Assembly (NCBI GenBank): GCA_019235595.1
Contig: JAFAKI010000187.1
Coordinates: 1 to 22,942 of the forward strand
Direction: 5' to 3'
DNA length: 22,942 nt
Source of the DNA: Mucilaginibacter sp.
Lineage (GTDB): Bacteria > Bacteroidota > Bacteroidia > Sphingobacteriales > Sphingobacteriaceae
Part shown: positions 7,413 to 15,081 of the stretch, piece by piece
Layout: each line of letters opens with the position of its first letter
Position numbering within the stretch: position 1 is the stretch's first letter
Position numbers and translations under genes: made by a program
Notes under the pieces: generated by a model
The model's database searches: none
Told to the model about the DNA's origin: nothing
Seen by the model: only the letters and a program-made list of their open reading frames with translations

Positions 7413-8423
7413 TTAAAAGGCACTTACACCATAAACAGTGGTGTATTTGAAACTTAATTTTTGCTCAGGGTAAACATATTTAAACGCGCTCTGAGCCATT
7501 AATGCAGCTTCATGAAAGCCGCAGAGTATGAGTTTTAATTTACCTGGATAGGTATTAATATCGCCTATGGCGAATATGCCCGGAACATTAGTAGAATAAT
7601 CAAATGTATTTACTTCAATTGCAGAGTGATTGATATTTAACCCCCAATCCGCAATCGGACCTAGTTTGGGAGTAAGTCCATATAATGGTATGAAATGATC
7701 AGCTTCGATATGGGATTCCTCATTGTCTCTACCTACTACGATAACTTTCTGTAAGTGCCCGTTGCCCTGTATGCCGGTAATATGCGATTGTAACACGAGA
7801 TTGATCCTGCCTTGTTTCGCCAAGCTAAAAACTTTTTCAGCCGAATCAGGGGAGCCACGAAAGGTGTCTCCTCTGTGAACTAATGTTACTTCGGATGAAA
7901 TGTCTGCTAAAAATATGGTCCAGTCTAATGCAGAGTCGCCTCCGCCTGATAACACTACCTTTGCATTTCGATAGGTTTCTGGATTTTTAATCATATATGC
8001 CACGCCTTTTCCTTCAAAATCTTCCAGTCGGTGTATGGCTGGTTTGCGAGGTTCAAAACACCCAAGGCCGCCGGCAATTACAACAGCCTTACAGCGTACT
8101 TCAGTGCTGTTATTGGTTTGTATCAGAAATGACGAATCATCTAACTGACGCAACTGCTCAACCCTTTCGCCCAGGGAAAAAGTAGGCTTGAACGGTGCAA
8201 TCTGCTCCATCAAACCATCCACCAATTGCTGCGCATTAATCCTTGGAAAACCAGGGATATCGTAGATTGGTTTTTGCGGATATATTTCAGATAGTTGCCC
8301 GCCAACCTGTGATAACACGTCAATGAGGTGACAACGCATTTTGAGTAAGCCAGCTTCAAAGACTGCAAATAAACCAACAGGTCCAGAGCCTATAATGCAA
8401 ATATCGGTAGTAATGAGTGCCAT
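7413..8423 (-). CDS. Thioredoxin-reductase-like ferredoxin-NAD(P)H reductase
   Basis: This 336-residue FAD enzyme moves electrons between NAD(P)H and ferredoxin. It has the N-terminal FAD motif GSGPVG (residues 12-17), an NAD(P)-binding motif GGGDSALDW near residue 160, and the C-terminal FAD motif GIFAIGDINTYPGK. The CxxC of true thioredoxin reductases is absent from the NAD(P) domain; GGGDSALDW stands where the redox cysteines would follow. The length and the C-terminal extension (YTTVYGVSAF) fit the type-2 FNR group (YumC-like). The ferredoxin gene starts 2 bp downstream. A LysR gene lies 76 bp upstream on the same strand, with a palindrome over the promoter between them. Confidence 0.92.
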   Translation of the reverse strand: MALITTDICIIGSGPVGLFAVFEAGLLKMRCHLIDVLSQVGGQLSEIYPQKPIYDIPGFPRINAQQLVDGLMEQIAPFKPTFSLGERVEQLRQLDDSSFLIQTNNSTEVRCKAVVIAGGLGCFEPRKPAIHRLEDFEGKGVAYMIKNPETYRNAKVVLSGGGDSALDWTIFLADISSEVTLVHRGDTFRGSPDSAEKVFSLAKQGRINLVLQSHITGIQGNGHLQKVIVVGRDNEESHIEADHFIPLYGLTPKLGPIADWGLNINHSAIEVNTFDYSTNVPGIFAIGDINTYPGKLKLILCGFHEAALMAQSAFKYVYPEQKLSFKYTTVYGVSAF

Positions 8424-8447
8424 AAGATTTATCTATAAATAAACACT

Positions 8448-8479
8448 CAAAGATGGTTTCTATTATAACTTTTATCAAA
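8448..8479 (-). promoter_or_regulatory. Predicted promoter of the reductase-ferredoxin operon
   Basis: Read on the - strand, TTTG (8479-8476) and CATCTTTG (8455-8448) are separated by 20 bp. This is a close match to the Bacteroidota consensus, with one -7 mismatch. The leader would be about 18-20 nt. The -33 box lies inside the palindrome at 8471-8486. Confidence 0.7.
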
Positions 8480-8486
8480 TGATAAA
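8471..8486. promoter_or_regulatory. Palindromic operator candidate, TTTATCAAATGATAAA
   Basis: A perfect 7-bp inverted repeat with a 2-bp centre overlaps the -33 element of the reductase operon. It lies 13 bp from the end of the adjacent LysR gene. Its size and symmetry suit a LysR-type binding site, although position over -33 would also suit a repressor. Confidence 0.55.
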
Positions 8487-8499
8487 TAGTAATATGAGA

Positions 8500-9399
8500 T
8501 TACTTTAGGTTATAATTGGCTGTGCAAAAGCGTTTGAACAACTCAGTAAGTTTAGTGTATTTTCCCTGAAGCTGAATGAATTCAAAGGTTCTGAATATTT
8601 CTAAACCCTTAATTTCGATAACGGCCAGCTCGTTATATTTTAGCTCGCTGGTTACCGATTGAATAGAAAGAAAGGTCGCTGTTTCTGAATGCATAAGGTA
8701 TTCTTTTATTGCAATGCTGCTTTCCAGCTGAATTTCTATTTGTAGATCTTTTGGGTTGATCTGCGTTTTACTTAGGGCGTTAAATATTACATCTAAAGTA
8801 CCTGATCCGGCTTCACGCAATACGAGCGAAATGTTTAGTAATTGCTTTGGACTTATTTCAGCTTTTTTTGCTAGTTGATTGTTTGCTCGCGTTACTAATA
8901 CAATTTCATCTTTAGCAAATGGGGTATAAGCAATTTGCGGATAATGAGCGGCGCCTTCAACAATGGCAATGTCAATTTTTTCATCCAGAATCTGCTGAGT
9001 AATATAATCGGTATTACCTTGTATAAAGGTGAATGAAACAGACGGATAGGTTTGTTTAAATAAAGCAAGTAAACGCGGTAAAATAGTTTGCGCTACTGTA
9101 GTACTTGAACCAATATGTACTGTCCCTGCTTCGATATTGTTTAGTTGGGCAAGCTCTGTTTCGAGTTCGGTGTAGATATGGAAAATTCGTTCAGTATACT
9201 GCAGTAATACTTTCCCTGCTGTTGTAAGTGCGATGGTATTTCCATTGCGTTTAAATAATTGAAGATTTAATTGATGCTCCAATTCCTTAATATGTTTGGT
9301 TACCGCTGGTTGGGTAATGAACAGTTCATTCGCGGCCCTTGTAAAGCTGAGTTTTTGTGCAACTATATAAAACACTTTGAGACGGAAATCGAAAATCAT
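8500..9399 (-). CDS. LysR-family transcriptional regulator
   Basis: The 299-residue length and fold are typical. An N-terminal winged helix-turn-helix spans about residues 1-60 (KLSFTRAANELFITQPAVTK, then LEHQLNLQLFKR). A linker helix and an effector-binding domain follow from about residue 90 (GTVHIGSSTTVAQTILP). The domain resembles the CysL/CbbR-type subgroup, but the ligand cannot be told. It reads toward the ferredoxin reductase operon 76 bp downstream, where a perfect palindrome covers the promoter, so control of that operon is a reasonable inference. Its own leader holds a 13-bp palindrome ending 2 bp from the ATG, which may be an autoregulatory site. The aminotransferase gene lies 43 bp upstream on the same strand. 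Confidence 0.94.
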   Translation of the reverse strand: MIFDFRLKVFYIVAQKLSFTRAANELFITQPAVTKHIKELEHQLNLQLFKRNGNTIALTTAGKVLLQYTERIFHIYTELETELAQLNNIEAGTVHIGSSTTVAQTILPRLLALFKQTYPSVSFTFIQGNTDYITQQILDEKIDIAIVEGAAHYPQIAYTPFAKDEIVLVTRANNQLAKKAEISPKQLLNISLVLREAGSGTLDVIFNALSKTQINPKDLQIEIQLESSIAIKEYLMHSETATFLSIQSVTSELKYNELAVIEIKGLEIFRTFEFIQLQGKYTKLTELFKRFCTANYNLK

Positions 9400-9401
9400 C
9401 A

Positions 9402-9414
9402 GCCTAAGTTAGGC
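9402..9414. promoter_or_regulatory. 13-bp palindrome GCCTAAGTTAGGC directly before the lysR start
   Basis: Perfect 6-bp arms flank one central base, 2 bp from the LysR ATG (9397-9399). On the - strand it contains TAACTTAG, a one-mismatch -7 element. It could be an autoregulatory operator or a weak hairpin. Confidence 0.4.
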
Positions 9415-9442
9415 GTTCGGGAAATAAATAAGACAATTATTG

Positions 9443-10630
9443 TTAGCTGAAGTGATTAATAGCTCCAACAATTATCTCGCAAGCCTTTCTTATCTCGTCG
9501 TGAGTGATGATTAATGGGGGAGCAATTCGCATAGAATTGCTACAATGCAGGAACCAATCGACCACTACACCGTTTTCAATACAGCGATCAATAATCTTTT
9601 TATTCAGATCGAAATTTTCCAGCTCGATAGCAAGCATTAAGCCTTTTCCGCGCACCTCTTTAATGGTCGGGTGAACCAATAACTCGCGGAATAATTTTTC
9701 TTTTTGATCTACCTGCTCAACCAGGTTTTCATTTAGCAAAACCTCCAGAGCGGCCAATCCCGCTGCACAACATACCGGGTGCCCGCCGAATGTAGTGATA
9801 TGTCCTAATATCGGGTTCTCTTTGAGTGCACCCATGATTTGGTTGGACGAGATAAAAGCCCCAATTGGCATACCCCCGCCCAACGCTTTGGCCAAAAGGA
9901 GTATATCAGACACAATATCAAAATGCTCGAAGGCGAATAGTTTACCCGTACGGCCGAATGCGGCTTGTATTTCGTCCAGTATTAGCAGCGTGCCGGTTTG
10001 GGTACAGCGGGCACGTAAAGCCTGCATATAAGCCTTATCGGGTACACGGATTCCCGCTTCACCCTGCAATGTCTCAATAATCACACAGGCGGTTTCATTC
10101 GTGATCAATTCCAGATCATCTAGGTTATTAAACCGGATAAAGTTAACACCTGGTAATAATGGGCGATAGGCCTGTTTGTATTCTTCGTTACCCATTACGC
10201 TCAAAGCGCCATTAGTGCTGCCATGATAAGAATTATAGCAAGAAATAATCTTACTGCGACCCGTATACCGTTTAGCCAGTTTGAGTGCGCCCTCGACCGC
10301 TTCGGCACCGGAATTAACAAAATAGACAGAGCTTAACTGTGGTGGTAACAGTGACACCAGTTTTTCGGCAAAACGCACCTGTGGGGTTTGCACATATTCG
10401 CCATAAACCATGAGGTGCATGTATTTATCTAATTGCTCTTTGATGGCTTTGATCACATAAGGATTGCCATGCCCCAAACTGCTTACGCCAATGCCCGAGA
10501 TCAGATCGATATAGGGTTTGCCGGCCGCATCAAACATGTAAATGCCTTCGGCGTGTTCAAATTCGAGCAGAAGAGGGAAATCTGTTGTTTGGGCGTTGTT
10601 GGCCAAAAAGAGCTGGCGAAGTGTGAGCAT
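9443..10630 (-). CDS. Class III PLP-dependent aminotransferase (acetylornithine/ornithine aminotransferase-like)
   Basis: This 395-residue fold-type I enzyme transfers an amino group, usually from an omega-amine or amino acid to 2-oxoglutarate. Key residues are present: the phosphate-binding segment VNSGAEAVEGALK, the DEIQ motif (D219, Q222) that contacts the pyridine ring, and the PLP lysine K248 in LLLAKALGGGMPIGA. FGGHPVCCAAGLAAL and the C-terminal RIAPPLIIT segment also match the family. It is not beside arginine-biosynthesis genes, so argD is not assigned; it is the generic 'aspartate aminotransferase family' type seen in this phylum. The ATG lies 7 bp from the inverted heptad array at 10638, which separates it from the Spy-like gene upstream. 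Confidence 0.9.
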   Translation of the reverse strand: MLTLRQLFLANNAQTTDFPLLLEFEHAEGIYMFDAAGKPYIDLISGIGVSSLGHGNPYVIKAIKEQLDKYMHLMVYGEYVQTPQVRFAEKLVSLLPPQLSSVYFVNSGAEAVEGALKLAKRYTGRSKIISCYNSYHGSTNGALSVMGNEEYKQAYRPLLPGVNFIRFNNLDDLELITNETACVIIETLQGEAGIRVPDKAYMQALRARCTQTGTLLILDEIQAAFGRTGKLFAFEHFDIVSDILLLAKALGGGMPIGAFISSNQIMGALKENPILGHITTFGGHPVCCAAGLAALEVLLNENLVEQVDQKEKLFRELLVHPTIKEVRGKGLMLAIELENFDLNKKIIDRCIENGVVVDWFLHCSNSMRIAPPLIITHDEIRKACEIIVGAINHFS

Positions 10631-10637
10631 CGTTTGT

Positions 10638-10792
10638 ATTTCGAATTTCGGATTTGGAATTTCGAATTTGAAAGTTTTCCGCTAAAAACTAAAATCTATC
10701 GTCAAATAAATAAACGCAGTAGAAATTATGTTAATAGCATGGGTAAAAATGAATTAGAATAAATTCGAAATTTAAAATTCGAAATTCGAAAT
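10638..10792. repeat. Inverted arrays of a CGAATTT-type heptamer flanking 91 bp
   Basis: The left arm (10638-10672) is five consecutive 7-mers related to ATTTCGA. The right arm (10761-10792) is AAATTCG, AAATTTA, AAATTCG, AAATTCG and a partial fifth unit. The 32-nt cores (10638-10669 and 10761-10792) are inverted repeats matching at 29 of 32 positions. The 91-bp centre has no gene. No target duplication is visible. The element fills the space between the Spy-like gene and the aminotransferase gene. Confidence 0.85.
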
Positions 10793-10794
10793 CA

Positions 10795-11301
10795 TCAAGG
10801 ATTGTTTTTTGCGGCTTCGCTGCGTTCCGAAAGCTGTTTGACCAACTCGTCATTGAAATCACGTTCACTCTTAAATATCACGCTGACTTTTTCGGCGGGC
10901 AGTATCTTTAAAAACTCGTCGGTATAGTATTTTCGGGTATTCACCAACTCGCTTTCGTAATATAGCTCCTTGTTGATTTGATCAGTCCCGTTAGGCTGAT
11001 CGGCCGAATTGTTTTTACGTTTAGCAGCTAATATCTGCTTTAACGCCGCACGGTAGCGCCTGTACATGGGCCAAAAACGCTGACCTTGATCAGCGCTCAT
11101 ACTAAGTCTCTTGTTGATGTATTCTTCACGTACTTCCTCAATACGGTTAGCCCCGACATTGTTCTGCTGCTGATGGTGTATTACCCTTTCCTGTAAATTT
11201 TGCGGACGCCGGAGCATCGGCCTAACCACCTGCCCGAACGATTTAGTACAAATACCCAAGAACAGAAATATGATAAAGATATGTTTGGCCAGTTTGTACA
11301 T
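10795..11301 (-). CDS. Spy/CpxP-like periplasmic protein of the sigma-factor operon
   Basis: The 168-residue product begins with a clear signal peptide (about residues 1-23, ending SFG before Gln). The mature part is helical and charged. The segment LSMSADQGQRFWPMYRRYRAAL resembles the LTxxQ-like helices of Spy/CpxP/ZraP proteins, followed by a second long helix (YYTDEFLKILPAEKVSVIFKSERDF). Proteins of this shape commonly follow ECF sigma genes in Bacteroidota, though their activity is mostly untested; a periplasmic chaperone or stress-sensor role is inferred. It starts 1 bp after the stop of the six-repeat protein gene, so it is surely co-transcribed. The 3' end abuts the inverted heptad array. 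Confidence 0.75.
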   Translation of the reverse strand: MYKLAKHIFIIFLFLGICTKSFGQVVRPMLRRPQNLQERVIHHQQQNNVGANRIEEVREEYINKRLSMSADQGQRFWPMYRRYRAALKQILAAKRKNNSADQPNGTDQINKELYYESELVNTRKYYTDEFLKILPAEKVSVIFKSERDFNDELVKQLSERSEAAKNNP

Positions 11302-11302
11302 A

Positions 11303-12238
11303 TTATTGACTGGTGCTATCTAATTCATCCTGCAGATCACTACTTAAATTGTCTGCGTTAACTTGTTTGCTCTCTTCCATCAAAGCATGTGTATCCTGAT
11401 CGACATTTGATTGGATATAATCCTTAATATCATCAACCGATATCTCTGACAATGATTTATGCAGGAAAGAGTGATTGTGATCCTCCGGTGCGTTATTATT
11501 TTGCGTTAAAAGGATAGTTGCGCCAACTGCCAATGTAACACAGGCTGCTGTTGCATACGTAAATACATGTGAAGCAAATAATTGTCTAACTACACCTCTT
11601 TTAGGTTTTGCAACTTCTTTCTTTTCAGCCGGCTGATTAACCGTTTTGTCAAGGATGTTTGCAGTGAGACTATCAAAATAACCATCCGGAACAGCAAATG
11701 ACTCCTCCTCGTTCAGTGCTTCCTCAACCGCTATGCGGCTTTGGATGTTTTGACTCAACTCTTCAAAATATCCTTTGGGCACTGAAAAAGTGTCCTCTGA
11801 CTTATCCAAAGCCTCCTCCACCGCAATACGGCTTTGGATATTCTGGCTTAGTTCATCAAAATAACCTTGCGGCACTGTAAATGCATCATCAGATTTATCT
11901 AAAGCCTCCTCCACCGCAATGCGGCTTTGTATCTGCTGGCTTAATTCATCAAAATATCCTTCGGGAACAGTAAATCCGGTAGTTTCTTTATCGGCAGATT
12001 CTTCAATTGCAATGCGGGCATTGATATTATTGCTGAGCTCGTCAAAATAATTTTCGGGCACAGCAAATCCATTTGAAGGAGAGCCGGTCTTTAATTCATC
12101 TAACTTAATATACGACACGATCTGCTGCTCCAGCTCATCAAAATAGCCATCAGGCACTGTAAACGGGTTATTTGGGTTAACCTGTTTAAGTGACATATAA
12201 TCATTAAGCCATTCTCTATTTCCTCTTTCGCTGTTCAT
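11303..12238 (-). CDS. Single-pass membrane protein with six tandem FxVPxGYFDEL repeats; candidate anti-sigma or sigma-linked regulator
   Basis: The 311-residue product has an N-terminal region built of six repeats whose leading Phe falls at residues 26, 58, 89, 120, 151 and 181 (spacing 30-32). The consensus is F-x-V-P-x-G-Y-F-D-E-L-S-x-x-I-x-x-R-I-A-V-E-E-A. A basic stretch (KPKRGVVR) precedes one transmembrane helix at about 226-245, so the repeats should face the cytoplasm. The acidic C-terminal tail (SLSEISVDDIKDYI) would be periplasmic. It lies 51 bp after the ECF sigma gene and 1 bp before the Spy-like gene. Position and topology suggest an anti-sigma-like role, but no zinc-binding ZAS or FecR domain is visible. 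Single copies of this motif occur in related sigma-linked proteins; six in tandem is unusual. Confidence 0.85.
   Translation of the reverse strand: MNSERGNREWLNDYMSLKQVNPNNPFTVPDGYFDELEQQIVSYIKLDELKTGSPSNGFAVPENYFDELSNNINARIAIEESADKETTGFTVPEGYFDELSQQIQSRIAVEEALDKSDDAFTVPQGYFDELSQNIQSRIAVEEALDKSEDTFSVPKGYFEELSQNIQSRIAVEEALNEEESFAVPDGYFDSLTANILDKTVNQPAEKKEVAKPKRGVVRQLFASHVFTYATAACVTLAVGATILLTQNNNAPEDHNHSFLHKSLSEISVDDIKDYIQSNVDQDTHALMEESKQVNADNLSSDLQDELDSTSQ
11651..12163. repeat. Coding tandem repeat, period about 93 bp, six copies
   Basis: This is the DNA of the six protein repeats. Copies 3-5 (11699-11974) are most alike: a 29-nt stretch starting at 11808 recurs at 11901, exactly 93 bp on, with one mismatch. 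The outer copies are more diverged, so the middle copies look like the latest duplications. Confidence 0.85.
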
Positions 12239-12289
12239 ATCAGTGTATAGATGAATCTCATGCCCAAAGGTTTAAAGTAAATTTAAAAT

Positions 12290-12844
12290 TTAATCTTTTG
12301 ATAGTAAAAACGATTCGATTTTTTTCACAGCAAGGTGAAAAGAAGCCTTTAGCGCCCCTACACTCGTCCCCAGCACTTCCGACATCTCCTCATACTTCAT
12401 GTCATCATAGTACTTCATGTTAAATACAAGCCGCTGCTTCTCAGGCAATGTTAAAATGGCCTGCTGCAGTTTAAGCTGTGCCTGGTCGCCGTTAAAGTAG
12501 CCTGAATCCGCCAATGTATCCGCCAGTTCGTAAGATACATCGTCCAATGGTATATTATTTTTCTGCTTTTTCTTGTTCAGAAAGGTAATACACTCATTGG
12601 TGGCTATACGGTACATCCAGGTATACAACTGGGCATCACTACGAAAACCAGGCAGATTTTTCCAAACTTTTACAAATGTATCCTGGATCAGGTCATCCGC
12701 GTCATCATGATCGATCACCATACGGCGGATATGCCAGTATAGCTTTTGTTGGTATTTTTTTAATAGCAGATTAAAAGCTTCGTTCCTGGTTTTTTCATCC
12801 TGAAACTTGCGTAATATTTCTGCATCATCAACCTGTACCGCCAT
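12290..12844 (-). CDS. ECF-type RNA polymerase sigma factor
   Basis: This 184-residue sigma-70 family member has regions 2 and 4 only. Region 2 covers about residues 24-95, including DDADDLIQDTFVKVWKNL (core binding) and YTWMYRIATNECITFLNKKK (-10 recognition). Region 4 covers about 130-180, with LPEKQRLVFNMKYYDDMKYEEMSEVLG and a helix-turn-helix ending SVGALKASFHLAVKKI. It would redirect RNA polymerase to a stress or envelope regulon. The next two genes, a transmembrane repeat protein and a Spy-like periplasmic protein, are its probable control and output partners. It lies 53 bp downstream of bcp on the same strand, so it could be read from the bcp operon or from its own promoter; I see no convincing promoter in that gap. 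Confidence 0.95.
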   Translation of the reverse strand: MAVQVDDAEILRKFQDEKTRNEAFNLLLKKYQQKLYWHIRRMVIDHDDADDLIQDTFVKVWKNLPGFRSDAQLYTWMYRIATNECITFLNKKKQKNNIPLDDVSYELADTLADSGYFNGDQAQLKLQQAILTLPEKQRLVFNMKYYDDMKYEEMSEVLGTSVGALKASFHLAVKKIESFLLSKD

Positions 12845-12897
12845 GTATTATTATTTATGATTTACCCGTAATTAGGGCGAAAATAATTAAAAATCTT

Positions 12898-13359
12898 TTA
12901 TTGTAACAGGTCAAGTACCTGTTGCGATGCGTTTTTGCTTTCAACTTTATCAATCACCTTCAGAATCATCCCTTTCGGGTCGATCACAAAAGTTGTACGT
13001 AATACTCCCATATATTTCCGGCCAAACATCATTTTCTCTGCCCAAAGACCATATTCTTCTACAATTTTCCTATCGGGATCAGCTATTAGCGGGAACGGCA
13101 GGTTGAATTTTGTCTCAAATTTCTTATGCGATTTTTCAGTATCGGGACTAACGCCAATCACTGAAAAACCTTTGCTGAGTAACGATTGATAATTATCACG
13201 GAAATTGCATGCCTCATTAGTGCAGGTCGGGGTATTATCCTGCGGATAAAAGTATAGTATTACATTTTTCCCCCTGAAATCGGATAATGAAACGGTATTG
13301 CCATTCTGGTCTTTTGCTGTAAAATCGGGGGCTTTGTCACCCTCTTGTGGTATTGCCAT
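12898..13359 (-). CDS. bcp: BCP/PrxQ-type peroxiredoxin (thioredoxin-dependent thiol peroxidase)
   Basis: This 153-residue enzyme reduces hydrogen peroxide and organic hydroperoxides, using thioredoxin as reductant. The catalytic motif YPQDNTPTCTNEAC carries the peroxidatic C46 with T43 of the PxxxTxxC signature. C51 is the likely resolving cysteine, spaced as in E. coli BCP (C45/C50). The conserved Arg sits in GVLRTTFVID. There is no signal peptide, so it is cytosolic. It starts 1 bp after the M23 peptidase stop and belongs to the fumarylacetoacetase-like/M23/bcp operon. The thioredoxin at 2869-3189 is a suitable partner. The assignment is secure. Confidence 0.95.
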   Translation of the reverse strand: MAIPQEGDKAPDFTAKDQNGNTVSLSDFRGKNVILYFYPQDNTPTCTNEACNFRDNYQSLLSKGFSVIGVSPDTEKSHKKFETKFNLPFPLIADPDRKIVEEYGLWAEKMMFGRKYMGVLRTTFVIDPKGMILKVIDKVESKNASQQVLDLLQ

Positions 13360-13360
13360 A

Positions 13361-15079
13361 TTATTTAAAAAAATATGCGGAAAATTGCGAAATATTATCC
13401 TTATTATCAGTAACAGTTAAGTCAAATATATGTTTACCCCGGGTGATGTCCTTATCAAACTTATAACTTAACACCTTGGTTTTATAGTCCCACTCCATCA
13501 GTACCCATTTCCCATCAATTTTACCGGAATAGGTTTTAATGCCCGACATGTTATCGCCAATTTTAAGGGCTATGCGCTGCATTTTAGCCATGTCAACTCC
13601 ATTTCTGATATTTAGTGGATGAATGACGGGCGGAACGGAGTCTACCCGGATATAATAGTCACCAAAAGTGCGGGCACTGGCTTTGATGTAGCCATTGTCA
13701 TAAGTACCGCCTTCACAAACACCCATGGCGTTCATGATAACTGCCTTGCCAATGTACTTTCCAATTTTTTCATCGGGTTTGATCCAGATTTGGAAAGTAT
13801 CGTTAATAGGTGTGGCGCGATTGTGTATGTGATGAATGGCCGAATACATGCCAGGCTTGCCCGGTGAGGCAGAATAGGTGAAATTCAGATCATCATAAAG
13901 GTTGCCAACGGGAACGACTACCTTCAGATTATCAGCATTAAACTCGTTCTGATGGTCGTAATGAAATAAGGTTGTTCCGGCTGGAGCAGGTGTCGGAGGG
14001 TTTTTAACAGCGCTTGATTTTACTTTGATGTTTAATGTCGAAGCATTTCCGGCAACATCTTTTACCACATATTGAACATCGTGCACAGCATCGTCACTAA
14101 AATTAACCACACCGCGATTAATAGATTGCGGATAGAGGGTGATCTTACTTCCAGGCAGGATAAAACATTTTTGGATGAACCGGTGCGAGCTTAAAAAAAT
14201 AGGGTAATCAATATAAGCATTGATGGAATGTGTTTGATCAAAAGCAAAACGTTCAGCCGCAAAAGTATAAACAGTTGTTCCGTCAACTTTTAGTTCAATG
14301 GAGTAGATGCCATTATGGTTGAATGAAGCGCTGTTCATATCGGCGGTAGTGATGCCAAATCCCGTTTCGCCATTTACTTGGATCACCTGCGGTTTCAATA
14401 AATGAAAATGCCCTGCCGCGCCTTTCACTGCAAAGAACTGTCTTTGAGTTTTTTCGCTAAATGGTGCACCGCCAAGATGATAAACGCAAATAGTACTCAA
14501 TGCCGGCGGAACATGGTCTGGTATCGTCAATCCAAACAATTGGGGATTGATGGTTTGCTCGGTTTGGGTATCCCTTATTTCAAAATGGAGGTGTGGCCCT
14601 GCTGAGGCGCCTGCATTACCCGACCAGGCAATTACATCATCCTTGCATACCATCGCCTGTGTAGGCGGTAAGTTAAAATCAACCTCAAAGCTTTGCTGCT
14701 CATATTGTTGTTTCCTTACTATTTCTGCCAGTTTCGGGTCAAAGCGTTCGATGTGGCCGTAAACTGTTGTGAATCCATTGGGGTGGGTGATATAAATGGC
14801 ATTCCCGAACCCTCCAAATTGAACCCGGAGGCGAGAGACATAACCATCATAAGCTGCATGAACAGGGTAGCCTGTACGCCCGTTGGTTTTAAAGTCGAGC
14901 CCGGAGTGGAAATGCTCCGGGCGCAACTCGCCAAATGAGCCTGCCGTACTTGGCGGCAGGTCTAAGGGGTAACGGAAAAAGTTTTTGGGATACTGCCTGG
15001 TTTGAATAGGGTCTTGTGCGAAACAGTTGACTATCAATCCCAAACAGGCGGCAAGAAAAATAATAAATTTATTAGACAT
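13361..15079 (-). CDS. Secreted M23-family (LytM-type) metallopeptidase
   Basis: This 572-residue protein has a signal peptide (about residues 1-21, ending CFA before Gln). Its N-terminal third is a LytM/M23 domain with zinc ligands H58 and D62 (HSGLD), a catalytic-loop His at 109 (YGH) and the GPHLHF motif with H163 and H165. All key residues are present, so it is probably an active peptidoglycan endopeptidase of the periplasm or outer-membrane face. The remaining ~390 residues are beta-rich with no recognised domain, and include GDNMSGIKTYSGKIDGKW near the C-terminus. Many Bacteroidota homologues share this long tail. It sits 2 bp after the FAH-family gene and 1 bp before bcp. Confidence 0.92.
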   Translation of the reverse strand: MSNKFIIFLAACLGLIVNCFAQDPIQTRQYPKNFFRYPLDLPPSTAGSFGELRPEHFHSGLDFKTNGRTGYPVHAAYDGYVSRLRVQFGGFGNAIYITHPNGFTTVYGHIERFDPKLAEIVRKQQYEQQSFEVDFNLPPTQAMVCKDDVIAWSGNAGASAGPHLHFEIRDTQTEQTINPQLFGLTIPDHVPPALSTICVYHLGGAPFSEKTQRQFFAVKGAAGHFHLLKPQVIQVNGETGFGITTADMNSASFNHNGIYSIELKVDGTTVYTFAAERFAFDQTHSINAYIDYPIFLSSHRFIQKCFILPGSKITLYPQSINRGVVNFSDDAVHDVQYVVKDVAGNASTLNIKVKSSAVKNPPTPAPAGTTLFHYDHQNEFNADNLKVVVPVGNLYDDLNFTYSASPGKPGMYSAIHHIHNRATPINDTFQIWIKPDEKIGKYIGKAVIMNAMGVCEGGTYDNGYIKASARTFGDYYIRVDSVPPVIHPLNIRNGVDMAKMQRIALKIGDNMSGIKTYSGKIDGKWVLMEWDYKTKVLSYKFDKDITRGKHIFDLTVTDNKDNISQFSAYFFK

Positions 15080-15081
15080 GC

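Noticed and set aside
10638..10792. MITE or insertion sequence
   Set aside because: Inverted ends are tandem heptamers rather than a transposase-type terminal repeat, no target duplication is visible and no transposase lies in the window. Kept as a repeat only.
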